A DNA stretch of 64,000 nucleotides from Marilutibacter spongiae (GTDB lineage Bacteria; Pseudomonadota; Gammaproteobacteria; Xanthomonadales; Xanthomonadaceae), in assembly GCF_014145325.1 (NCBI RefSeq), contig NZ_JACHTF010000017.1:1-64000 (forward strand), written 5' to 3'. Positions 8,269 to 18,421 of this stretch are shown piece after piece; the stretch's first letter is position 1, and every line of letters begins with the position of its first letter. Made by a program: the position numbers and the translations under genes. The notes under the pieces are model-generated. The model was not told the origin of the DNA. It was given only the letters and a program-made list of their open reading frames with translations, and ran no database searches.

Positions 8269-8919
8269 TCAGGGCTTGGGCCCCTGGCCTTCATTGTCCT
8301 CCCAGTGGAGGATGCGACGGGTGACGAACCGGTAGACCGGCTTGCCGGTGGCGAACCAGGCCTCGCGCAGCCATGAGCGGCGCTTGAGCAGCCGCTGCTC
8401 GACCGGGGTGATGGCCTCGGGGCAGTAGGTCCGCTTGTGCTTGAGCAGGTGGCGCAGGTCCTCCCGCGCAAGCAGGCGCATCCAGCGCGAGCGCGGCCGG
8501 CCGCGGACGGCCAGCTGGAAATCGATGATCGCCGGCGCGCCATCCTCGAGCACGAGCCAGTTGGCTTCCTTGGCCAGGTCGTTGTGCGCGATCCCGTGGC
8601 GGTGCAGGCCCTGCAACAGGCGCCGGGCCCGGCGGAAGTAAGCCAGGTCGCCACGCGGCGGCCGCTGGTACATCGCCGCGCCGGCCATGAAGCTGCGGTC
8701 CAGGCAACGTCCGTTCCAGGCACGCAGCTGCGGCACGGCGTCCAGCCCGACCACGGCACGCAGGGCGGCGGCCTCGCGCCGGGCCAGCCACCAGGCCGGC
8801 AGGCGCAGCCACAGCGGCACGTGGGCGAGGTCGCGGCGGACGAACAGCCCGGACTCGTCCCGCATCAGCGCGATGCGGCCGAAACTGTCGGACTTGAGGG
8901 CGGAAACTTCGATCGACAT
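8269..8919 (-). CDS. small atypical protein or LPS kinase-like protein
   Basis: A 216-residue protein with a minimal kinase fold. The catalytic loop reads HGIAHNDLAKEANWLV, with HxxxxND matching the RIO and LPS (Kdo) kinase style, and the metal-binding motif is IIDFQLAV, with DFQ in place of DFG. The N-terminal ATP region is reduced: the usual glycine-rich loop is not obvious and the anchoring lysine may be replaced by arginine in FVRRDL. The substrate could be a protein or lipid A core sugar; I cannot tell. It is divergent from the DedA-PAP2 gene across about 100 bp. Confidence 0.7.
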   Translation of the reverse strand: MSIEVSALKSDSFGRIALMRDESGLFVRRDLAHVPLWLRLPAWWLARREAAALRAVVGLDAVPQLRAWNGRCLDRSFMAGAAMYQRPPRGDLAYFRRARRLLQGLHRHGIAHNDLAKEANWLVLEDGAPAIIDFQLAVRGRPRSRWMRLLAREDLRHLLKHKRTYCPEAITPVEQRLLKRRSWLREAWFATGKPVYRFVTRRILHWEDNEGQGPKP

Positions 8920-9020
8920 GGCGCGATTCTAGGGCGCTCGGCCGCGTTTGGCCCGGCCGATGGCCATGACCGTGCCGTCATGCATGGGCGCGAAGGCCGA
9001 TCGTCCCCCATAATTCCGCG

Positions 9021-11036
9021 ATGGAATCGGCCTGGATCGAAAACGCGACCGCCTGGATCGCGGCACACCCCACCGCCGCCGGCGCGTTGATCTTCCTGAT
9101 CGCGTTCTGCGACGCCCTGGTGATCCTGGGTATCGTCGTCCCGGCCCTGCCACTGCTGTTCGCCGTCGGTGCCATGGTCGGGCTGGGGCACATCAACGGG
9201 CCCTATGCGCTCGCCGCCGCCGCCCTGGGCGCCCTGCTCGGGGATGCGCTGAGCTACTGGGTCGGCCGGCTCTGGGGGCCACAGCTGCGCCAGCGCTGGC
9301 CGTTCTCGCGCTATCCGCAATGGCTGGAGCGCAGCGAATCGATGTTCCGGCGACACGGGGTCAAGAGCATCTTCATCGCCCGCTTCGTCGGTGCGGTGCG
9401 GCCTTTCGTGCCGGCGATCGCCGGCATGCTGCACATGCCCTTCCCCCGCTACCTGCTGCCCAGCCTGGTGGCCTGCGTCGGCTGGGCCGCGCTGTTCCTC
9501 GCGCCGGGCTGGATCCTGGGCGCGTCCTACGAGGCCGTCGCCGCGGTCGCCGACCGCCTCGCCATCGTGTTCGGCGTGCTCCTGGTCGCGCTGGGCCTGG
9601 TGTGGGCCATCGTGCTCTACACCTGGCGCTGGTCGGCGATGCACGCCGACAAATGGCTGGCGCGGGCACTGGACTGGTTCCGCCGGCACCCGCGACTGGG
9701 CCGCTATGCCACCGCGCTGGTCGATCCCAACCGGCCCGAGTCGCCTTCGCTGGTAATCCTCGCGCTGTGCCTGCTGGCGATCAGCTGGATCTGGTTCTCG
9801 CTGCTGGCCACGCTGTTCGCCAGCGGTGGGCCGCTGCCGCTGGACCACAGCGTGCACACGTTCATGTGGAGCCTGCGCAACCCGCTGGCCGACCGGATGA
9901 TGGCGGCGCTGGCGAGCCTGGGCGAGCTGCCGGTGCTGGGCACGGCCGCGGCCGTGCCGCTGGTCTACCTGGTCTGGCGGCGACGCTGGATGGCCGCCGC
10001 GCACTGGATCGCGGCGATCGTCTTCGGCCTGGTCCTGACCGCACTGCTGGAGGCGGCGATCGACATGCCGCGACCGCCCACCGCACCGGCCGGTTTCGGC
10101 TTCCCCTCGGTCTCGGTGACGATGGCCACGGTGGTGTTCGGCTTCTTCGCGGTCCTGATCGCGCGCGAGCTGCCGGGGCGCAAGCGCGTCTGGCCGTACC
10201 TGGTGGCCGGCGTCGCCACCACCCTGATCGGTTTCGCGCGGCTCTACCTGGGCGCGCACTGGCTGAGCGATATCGTCGGTGGCACCCTGTTCGGCATCGT
10301 CTGGCTGCTGGTGCTCGGACTGGCCTATCGCAGCCACCAGGCGCGCTCGTTCTGGATGCGGCCGCTGGCGTGGATGTTCTACGGCAGCTTCCTCGCCGCG
10401 GCCGCCTGGCACGCGCCGCGTGCGGCCGACGGCCTGCTGGCCAAGTTCCAGACAGTGGAACCGCTGCGGATCGTCAGCGACGCGGACTGGTGGCGCGAGG
10501 ACTGGCAGACCCTGCCGGCCCAGCGCGACGAACGCGACGTGCGCCGCCGCTGGACGCTCGACCTGCAGGTGGCCGGCCCGCTGGCCCCACTGCAGCTTGC
10601 GCTGGAAGCCCAGGGCTGGCGGGTGCAGCCGCAGGCCGACTGGACCGCGACCGTGGGCCTGCTCGACGACGACACCCCGGCGCAGGCGCAACCGGTGCTG
10701 CCGGCGACGCTCGACGCCCAGGCCGAGTCGTTGCTGATGGTGCGCGCCCTGCCCGCGGAGCCGGGCCAGGCGCCGCGCATGCTGGCCCTGCGCCTGTGGC
10801 CGGCCCCCGCCGCACTCGACGACGGCACGCCGCTGTGGCTGGGCGCGACCCAGCGCCTGTACCTGGCACGGCCCTTCGACCTGTTCGCGCTGTGGCGCCC
10901 GGAGCCGGACGAGGGCGAGGCCTTCGCCGCCGTCCGCAAGGCCCTCGCGGGCTTCGAGCAGGCCGAGGCCGTGCACCCCGACACCGGCCTGCCGGTGCTG
11001 CGCCTGCACACCGTGGCGGACCCATCAGGGCAGTAG
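9021..11036 (+). CDS. DedA-PAP2 fusion membrane protein with LssY-like C-terminus
   Basis: A 671-residue inner-membrane protein in three parts. Residues about 1-200 are a DedA (SNARE-associated) domain, with the re-entrant GDALSYWVGR and FIARFVGAVRPFVPAIAG signatures. Residues about 240-440 are a PAP2 phosphatase-type domain with a recognisable third motif (ARLYLGAHWLSDIVGG). The soluble C-terminus resembles LssY. Such fusions are thought to act on undecaprenyl phosphate or other lipids. The first two PAP2 motifs are altered: the first has a glutamate where lysine is usual (before MPRP) and the second reads PSVSVT instead of PSGH. The gene ends 12 bp inside the convergent neighbour. Confidence 0.88.
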   Translation: MESAWIENATAWIAAHPTAAGALIFLIAFCDALVILGIVVPALPLLFAVGAMVGLGHINGPYALAAAALGALLGDALSYWVGRLWGPQLRQRWPFSRYPQWLERSESMFRRHGVKSIFIARFVGAVRPFVPAIAGMLHMPFPRYLLPSLVACVGWAALFLAPGWILGASYEAVAAVADRLAIVFGVLLVALGLVWAIVLYTWRWSAMHADKWLARALDWFRRHPRLGRYATALVDPNRPESPSLVILALCLLAISWIWFSLLATLFASGGPLPLDHSVHTFMWSLRNPLADRMMAALASLGELPVLGTAAAVPLVYLVWRRRWMAAAHWIAAIVFGLVLTALLEAAIDMPRPPTAPAGFGFPSVSVTMATVVFGFFAVLIARELPGRKRVWPYLVAGVATTLIGFARLYLGAHWLSDIVGGTLFGIVWLLVLGLAYRSHQARSFWMRPLAWMFYGSFLAAAAWHAPRAADGLLAKFQTVEPLRIVSDADWWREDWQTLPAQRDERDVRRRWTLDLQVAGPLAPLQLALEAQGWRVQPQADWTATVGLLDDDTPAQAQPVLPATLDAQAESLLMVRALPAEPGQAPRMLALRLWPAPAALDDGTPLWLGATQRLYLARPFDLFALWRPEPDEGEAFAAVRKALAGFEQAEAVHPDTGLPVLRLHTVADPSGQ

Positions 11037-11633
11037 CGCGAGGACCTGCTGCAGGCGTTCGTGCGGATCCTGCGTCTGCAGCAGCACCTGGCGCTGGGGG
11101 TTCTCGAGCGGCAGCATTTCCGCGAGCCGCCAGCCGACCCAGGCGGCGTCGTCGAAGCGCGACTCGTCGGCCTGTGCGTGCTCGCCGCCGACCTTGTCGA
11201 TGACCTCGTGCAGCAGGGTCGCCAGCAGGCCATGCTCCGGCTGCAGCGGCTCGACCGCATCGGCGGCGCACCAGCTCACGTCGGCGACCTGGAGGCCGTT
11301 GTCGCGCACGCGCACGCGGTGCACGTGGAAGCGGCGCCCGCCCCGGACATGCAGGACCAACAGGCCGTCGTCGCCGGTGCCGAAGTCCTCGACCACCGCT
11401 TCGGTGCCATAGGCCGCGGCGGAGGCGACCGCCCCCACCTCTTCGCCGTCGATGATCAGGCAGATGCCGAAGCCGTGTCCGTTGCGGCCGCATTCGCGGA
11501 CCAGGTCGAGGTAGCGCGGCTCGAACACGCGCAGGCTCATCGCCGCACCGGGCAGGAGCACGGCGTGCAGCGGGAACAGCGGCAGCGATTCGACGGGCAG
11601 CGGCGGCTTAGACACGCGCCCAGTGTTACGCAT
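11025..11633 (-). CDS. LON peptidase substrate-binding domain protein
   Basis: About 202 residues carrying only the N-terminal LON domain, without ATPase or protease. The start of the domain, LPLFPLHAVLLPGAAMSLRV followed by FEPRY, is characteristic. Stand-alone LON-N proteins are common in proteobacteria; their function is unknown. ATG 11633 was chosen; a GTG six codons later is possible. Together with mpl it reads leftward. Confidence 0.87.
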   Translation of the reverse strand: MRNTGRVSKPPLPVESLPLFPLHAVLLPGAAMSLRVFEPRYLDLVRECGRNGHGFGICLIIDGEEVGAVASAAAYGTEAVVEDFGTGDDGLLVLHVRGGRRFHVHRVRVRDNGLQVADVSWCAADAVEPLQPEHGLLATLLHEVIDKVGGEHAQADESRFDDAAWVGWRLAEMLPLENPQRQVLLQTQDPHERLQQVLALLP

Positions 11634-11686
11634 CAGCCTCGCGGCGTCATCCCGTTGCGGGCCCGTTGCGGGCGTGCGAGGCGGCC

Positions 11687-13084
11687 TCAGTCGCCGCGCA
11701 GCCGGGCGAGGAAGCGGCGCGGTGCGCCGTCGAAGCCGCCGTTGGACATGAACACCACGTGGTCGCCTTCGCGCGTGCGCTGGACGAGGGCCTCGACGAG
11801 GGCGTCGACGTCGGCGGCGGCCACCGCGTCGCCACGCACCTGGGCCACCACCCGGGCCGCGTCCCAGGCCAGCTCGGGCCGATGCAGGAACACGACCGCG
11901 TCGGCGCCGTCGAGCGAGGGCGCGAGCGCCTGCGCATGCGCGCCCAGGCGCATGGAATTGCTGCGCGGCTCCATCGCCACCACGATGCGCGCGCCGCCCA
12001 CCCGGGCCCGCAGGCCTTCGAGCGTGGTCCGTATCGCGGTGGGGTGGTGGGCGAAGTCGTCGTAGACGGTGATCCCCCGTGCTTCGCCCAGGTGTTCCAT
12101 GCGGCGCTTCACGCTGCGGAAACCCGACAAGGTCGGCAGCAGTCGGGCCACGTCGACGCCGACCGCGGCGCAGGCGGCCAGGGACGCCAGCGCGTTCATC
12201 ACGTTGTGCCGGCCCAGCAGGGGCCAGTGGACGTCGCCCAGGACCTGTCCGCGATGGACCACGGTGAAGGCGCTGCCGTCCGCTGCCAGCAGGCGGGCGG
12301 TCCAGTCCAAGTCGTCGCCCTCCAGGCCGAAGCGTTCGACGGGGGTCCAGCAGCCCATCGAGAGGACTTCGGCGAGGCGCGGATCCTCGCCGTTCACCAC
12401 CAGGCGCCCGCGTCGCGGCACGGTCCGCACCAGGTGGTGGAACTGGCGCTGGATCGCGGCCACGTCGGGGAAGATGTCGGCGTGGTCGAACTCGAGGTTG
12501 TTGAGGATCGCGACCAGCGGCCGGTAGTGCACGAACTTGCTGCGCTTGTCGAAGAAGGCGGTGTCGTACTCGTCGGCTTCCACCACGAACAGGGGGCGCG
12601 CCGCATCGGACGACGCTTCGGCCGGCGGCCCACCGCCCAGCCTGGCGGACACGCCGAAATCCTCGGCGACGCCGCCGATCAGGAAGCCGGGCGCACGCCC
12701 CGCCGCCTGTAGCAGGTAGGTCAGGATGGTGGTCGTGGTGGTCTTGCCGTGGGTACCGGCGACGGCGAGGGTGTCGCGCCCGGGCAGGACCCGCTCGCTC
12801 AGCCACTGGGCGCCGGAAATGTAGCGTCGCCCGTCGTCGAGCACCTGCTCCACGGCCGGATTGCCGCGCGAGAGGGCATTGCCGACCACGATCTCGTCGC
12901 AGTCGTCGGAAATGTTGCCGGGCAGGTAGCCCTGGCGCAGCGCGATGCCGAGCTGCTCGAGCTGGGTCGACATCGGCGGATACACCGACTGGTCGCTGCC
13001 TTCGACCTCGTGGCCGAGCTCGCGGGCCAGCGCGGCGACACCGCCCATGAAGGTGCCGGCGATGCCGAGGATGTGCAGTTTCAT
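11687..13084 (-). CDS. mpl: UDP-N-acetylmuramate:L-alanyl-gamma-D-glutamyl-meso-diaminopimelate ligase
   Basis: Murein recycling enzyme that attaches the recovered tripeptide L-Ala-D-Glu-mDAP to UDP-MurNAc. The 465-residue length is typical. It opens MKLHILGIAGTFMGG, the Mur-ligase nucleotide fold, has the ATP loop GTHGKTTTT, and the central VVEADEYDTAFFDKRSKF stretch that marks Mpl rather than MurC. Its presence shows that the cell recycles peptidoglycan peptides, relevant to the D-amino-acid locus at 30.7-44 kb, though the two are far apart. Confidence 0.96.
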   Translation of the reverse strand: MKLHILGIAGTFMGGVAALARELGHEVEGSDQSVYPPMSTQLEQLGIALRQGYLPGNISDDCDEIVVGNALSRGNPAVEQVLDDGRRYISGAQWLSERVLPGRDTLAVAGTHGKTTTTTILTYLLQAAGRAPGFLIGGVAEDFGVSARLGGGPPAEASSDAARPLFVVEADEYDTAFFDKRSKFVHYRPLVAILNNLEFDHADIFPDVAAIQRQFHHLVRTVPRRGRLVVNGEDPRLAEVLSMGCWTPVERFGLEGDDLDWTARLLAADGSAFTVVHRGQVLGDVHWPLLGRHNVMNALASLAACAAVGVDVARLLPTLSGFRSVKRRMEHLGEARGITVYDDFAHHPTAIRTTLEGLRARVGGARIVVAMEPRSNSMRLGAHAQALAPSLDGADAVVFLHRPELAWDAARVVAQVRGDAVAAADVDALVEALVQRTREGDHVVFMSNGGFDGAPRRFLARLRGD

Positions 13085-13165
13085 GCGTCTACGATCCGTG
13101 CGCCCGGCGGCGGACTGCGCGCTGGCGCGGTGTCCGGGACGGCACCGCGCGCACCGCGATGGGAC

Positions 13166-13744
13166 TCAGCCGACCTCGCGGACGGGCTCGATCGCTTCGA
13201 TGATGCGGGTGAAGACCTCGTCCATCGACCCCACCCCGTCGACCACGGTCAGCTGGCCGTGCTGGCGGAAGAACTCGATCACCGGCGCGGTCTGCTCGTT
13301 GTAGACGCCCAGGCGCGTGCGCACCGACTCGGGCGTGTCGTCGGCCCGGCCCTCGGCGGCGGCGCGGCCGGCGATGCGCTCGACCAGCAGCTCGGTCGGG
13401 ACCTCGAGCTGGACGGCGGCCTCCATCGGCTGGCCGATCCGCTTGAGCAGGGTGTCCAGGGCGTCGGCCTGGGCCAGGTTGCGCGGGTAGCCGTCGAGGA
13501 TGAAGCCGTTGGCGGTGTCCGGGCGCGAGAAGCGGTCCTCGAGCATGCCCAGCAGGATGGCGTCGCTGACCAGCTGGCCGCGGGCCATGACTTCCTGGGC
13601 CTCCAGGCCCAGCTTGCTGCCGGCGGCGACTTCGGCGCGCAGCAGGTCGCCGGTGGAAATGTGGGGCACCTGGAGGTGATCCTTGAGGCGGGCCGCCTGC
13701 GTCCCCTTGCCGGAACCCGGCGCGCCCAGAAGTACCAATCGCAT
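13166..13744 (-). CDS. adk: adenylate kinase (short-LID form)
   Basis: Balances AMP, ADP and ATP. The P-loop GAPGSGKGT occupies residues 7-15, with STGDLLR for AMP binding and FILDGYPRN. After ERIAGRAAAEG the chain passes directly to DDTPESVRTRL, so the 27-residue LID insertion of long-type enzymes is missing, as is usual in xanthomonads. The length is 192 residues. The start MRLVLLG was preferred; an upstream ATG two codons earlier is possible. Confidence 0.95.
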   Translation of the reverse strand: MRLVLLGAPGSGKGTQAARLKDHLQVPHISTGDLLRAEVAAGSKLGLEAQEVMARGQLVSDAILLGMLEDRFSRPDTANGFILDGYPRNLAQADALDTLLKRIGQPMEAAVQLEVPTELLVERIAGRAAAEGRADDTPESVRTRLGVYNEQTAPVIEFFRQHGQLTVVDGVGSMDEVFTRIIEAIEPVREVG

Positions 13745-13956
13745 CAACATCGCTCCACAAAAGACGGAAAAGCGGGCCCGCATGGTGCCGCCGCGGTGGC
13801 GCTACACTGGAGCGCACGACCCGCCCGGCCGGGCGAAACGGTGTCCAGCTTACCGCATCCGGGCGGCATTTCCGGGCATTGTCCGGGCAAATCCGCCCAA
13901 TGGACGAGAACTCCGCCCGGTCCGGCCCCGCCCCTTTCCAGCGCACGGAGAGCCCC

Positions 13957-15213
13957 ATGGCCCAAGGCACCCTGCTTTACGCCCAGTCCGGCGGCGTCAC
14001 CGCCGTCATCAATGCCACCGCCTCGGCGGTGATCCAGACCGCCCGCGCCCGGCGGGTCAAGGTGCTCGCCGCCCGCAACGGCATCCTGGGCGCGCTCGCC
14101 GAGGACCTGATCGACACCTCGCGCGAGCCCCTGGCCGCGATCCGGGCGCTGGCCCACACCCCCGGCGGGGCCTTCGGCTCCTGCCGGGTCAAACTGAAGT
14201 CGCTCGAGGCCGATCGCGCCCGCTACGAGCGCCTGCTGGACGTGCTGCGCGCGCACGACGTCCGCTACTTCCTCTACAACGGCGGCAACGACTCGGCCGA
14301 CACCGCGCTGAAGGTGTCGCGCCTGGCGGCGGCGTTCGACTATCCGCTGGCCTGCATCGGCGTGCCCAAGACGGTCGACAACGACCTGGCCGTGACCGAC
14401 TGCTGCCCGGGCTTCGGGTCGGCCGCCAAGTACACCGCCGTCTCGGTCCGCGAAGCGGCGCTGGATGTCGCGGCGATGGCCGAGACCTCGACCAAGGTGT
14501 TCGTCTACGAGGCGATGGGCCGCCATGCCGGCTGGCTGGCCGCGGCCGCCGGCCTTGCCGGCGACGGTCGCGACCAGGCCCCTCACCTGATCCTGTTCCC
14601 CGAGCGACCCTACGACGAGGCCGACTTCCTGGCCCGGGTGAAGGCCACCGTCGAGCGGGTCGGTTATTGCGTGGTCGTCGCCAGCGAAGGCATCCAGACC
14701 GCGGAGGGCCGTTTCGTCGCCGATGCCGGCGGGGGCAAGGACTCCTTCGGCCATACCCAGCTCGGCGGGGTGGCCTCGTTCCTGGCCGGCCGGGTCAAGG
14801 ATGCGTTGGGCCTGAAGGTGCACTGGACCCTGCCCGACTACCTGCAGCGCTCGGCCCGCCACCTCGCCTCGGCGACCGACCTGGACCAGGCCCAGGCGGT
14901 CGGGCGCAAGGCGGTGGAGTACGCGCTGGCGGGCATGAACGCGGTGATGCCGGTGATCGTGCGCAGCGCCGACGCGCCTTACCGCTGGAAGATCGAGGCC
15001 GCGCCGCTGGAGAAGGTCGCCAACCACGAGAAGAAGATGCCGGCCGGCTTCATCCGCCGCGACGGCTACGGCATCACGGCCGCGGCACGCCGCTACCTCG
15101 AGCCGCTGGTGCGAGGCGAGGCACCACCGCCGTACGGCCGCGACGGGCTGCCGAAGTACGTGTCGCTGAAGAACGTTTCGGTGAAGCGCAAGCTGCCGCA
15201 CTGGACGGGCTGA
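13957..15213 (+). CDS. pfp: pyrophosphate-dependent 6-phosphofructokinase
   Basis: Reversibly phosphorylates fructose 6-phosphate using PPi. The 418-residue protein starts MAQGTLLYAQSGG. GGNDS (about residues 108-112) replaces the GGDGS of ATP enzymes, and PKTVDNDL supplies the catalytic TVDND with the lysine associated with PPi use. YEAMGRHAGW is the sugar-phosphate segment. A proton-pumping pyrophosphatase (hppA) and soluble pyrophosphatase (ppa) lie downstream, consistent with PPi being an energy currency here. PPi-dependent PFK is known in Xanthomonas. Divergent from adk. Confidence 0.95.
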   Translation: MAQGTLLYAQSGGVTAVINATASAVIQTARARRVKVLAARNGILGALAEDLIDTSREPLAAIRALAHTPGGAFGSCRVKLKSLEADRARYERLLDVLRAHDVRYFLYNGGNDSADTALKVSRLAAAFDYPLACIGVPKTVDNDLAVTDCCPGFGSAAKYTAVSVREAALDVAAMAETSTKVFVYEAMGRHAGWLAAAAGLAGDGRDQAPHLILFPERPYDEADFLARVKATVERVGYCVVVASEGIQTAEGRFVADAGGGKDSFGHTQLGGVASFLAGRVKDALGLKVHWTLPDYLQRSARHLASATDLDQAQAVGRKAVEYALAGMNAVMPVIVRSADAPYRWKIEAAPLEKVANHEKKMPAGFIRRDGYGITAAARRYLEPLVRGEAPPPYGRDGLPKYVSLKNVSVKRKLPHWTG

Positions 15214-15238
15214 GCCGCGCCGCCACGCCCGCGGCGAC

Positions 15239-15265
15239 GGGCCCGCCATGCGGCGGGCCCTCTCC
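15239..15265 (+). terminator. hairpin after pfp
   Basis: GGGCCCGCC (15239-15247), a four-base loop and GGCGGGCCC (15252-15260) make a nine-pair stem followed by TCTCC. The T-tract is weak, so termination efficiency is uncertain. Confidence 0.55.
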
Positions 15266-15412
15266 ATGCGGTACGACCGGCAGGACCGGCCCGCGGGTTC
15301 AATCGCCGTCAGGCGTCAACTGCCGCATCGCCGCGTCGAGGTCGAACTCCAGGCTGGCCGTGCGCGGCGGATATTCCTCCAGCCGCCTGCTGCGCGCGCG
15401 GCATGGCCGGAC

Positions 15413-15931
15413 CTATCGCGCAGCGCAGGCCTCGCCTTCCACCGACATCGCCGCGGCGAACATCGGCACCTTGTCCGCGGCCGCAGCGCGGGTCTTGTCG
15501 GAGTCCTGCAGGTAGATGCGCGAGCGGCCCTGCGCGTCCAGTTCGGGCGGCGCCACTGCCGCCGGCTTGCGCCACAGCTTCACCACCGCCTGCTGGCCGG
15601 GACAGGCGGCACTGGGAATGCGGATGACGTCGTTGAAGATCCACCCGCCCGCGGCGTCCGGTTTTGCCTTGGCGGCGTCGACGAAGCGCGCGCGCGGCTG
15701 GCAGTTGGGACTCGTCTTCACCACCGCGAAGCGATAGGGCTCGGCGGCATCGCCGGTGAAGACGCCTTCGATCCGCGCGCAGGCCTCGGGGATCGTGCGC
15801 AGGGAGTGGACCGCGCCCACGGCCTGCGGCGGCGCGACCGGGCGCTCGATCTCCGGGGCCGGTTCCCCGGCGAGGACGGCGGACGGCGGCAGGGCCGCCA
15901 GCGCCAGGCACAGCATGGTTCGGATCGGCAT
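15413..15931 (-). CDS. conserved secreted hypothetical protein
   Basis: A 172-residue protein with a Sec signal peptide (MPIRTMLCLALAALPPSAVLA, cleavage after ALA is plausible). The mature part has three cysteines (in PEACARIEG, SPNCQPRA and SAACPGQQ) plus one near the end, which could form disulphides in the periplasm. I do not recognise a family with a known function. It converges with pfp. After its TAG stop the same frame continues for 37 more coding-looking codons (see findings). Confidence 0.75.
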   Translation of the reverse strand: MPIRTMLCLALAALPPSAVLAGEPAPEIERPVAPPQAVGAVHSLRTIPEACARIEGVFTGDAAEPYRFAVVKTSPNCQPRARFVDAAKAKPDAAGGWIFNDVIRIPSAACPGQQAVVKLWRKPAAVAPPELDAQGRSRIYLQDSDKTRAAAADKVPMFAAAMSVEGEACAAR

Positions 15932-16183
15932 GGGGACTCTCCTGCTCTCCTGCGTGGACGCGCTCAGGCTCGCAGACGCCCTCTGAACGCCCGGTCACGA
16001 GCCCGACCGGGCGCGCTTTCGCGCCATAGCGTCGCCCACGTGGCAGCGCGCGGCGGCCAACCTGTGCGATAGTCGGGCCGTTGCCCCCACCGGCCGCCGA
16101 GAGGCGTTCCCGCAACGCCGAAAAACTCGAGACCCAACATCCGAAATTCCACGTAAGTCCACTCGTTATCCGGGGAGGGGTTC

Positions 16184-18211
<2,028 letters not shown>

Positions 18212-18260
18212 CTTGAGCCGGCAAGCGGGCCGCCCCGCCAGGTGCGGCCCCTTCGACCCA

Positions 18261-18290
18261 CGACCCCCGCCCCGGCGGGGGTCGTTCGTT
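18261..18290 (+). terminator. terminator after hppA
   Basis: CGACCCCCGCC pairs with GGCGGGGGTCG (18274-18284), followed by TTCGTT. The stem is strong and the T-run short. It lies 50 bp after the hppA stop and should separate hppA from the downstream channel gene. Confidence 0.65.
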
Positions 18291-18421
18291 CCGGCACTGT
18301 GCCTCCCCCGGCATCCACGAGGGCTGGACACTGTGTTCACGAGCCGTGCGGCATCGTGAAGCTTCTTCGGGAAGCTGAAGTCCTGCATTCCTGCCATCCA
18401 TTCATGACGAAGGAGAGGCCG

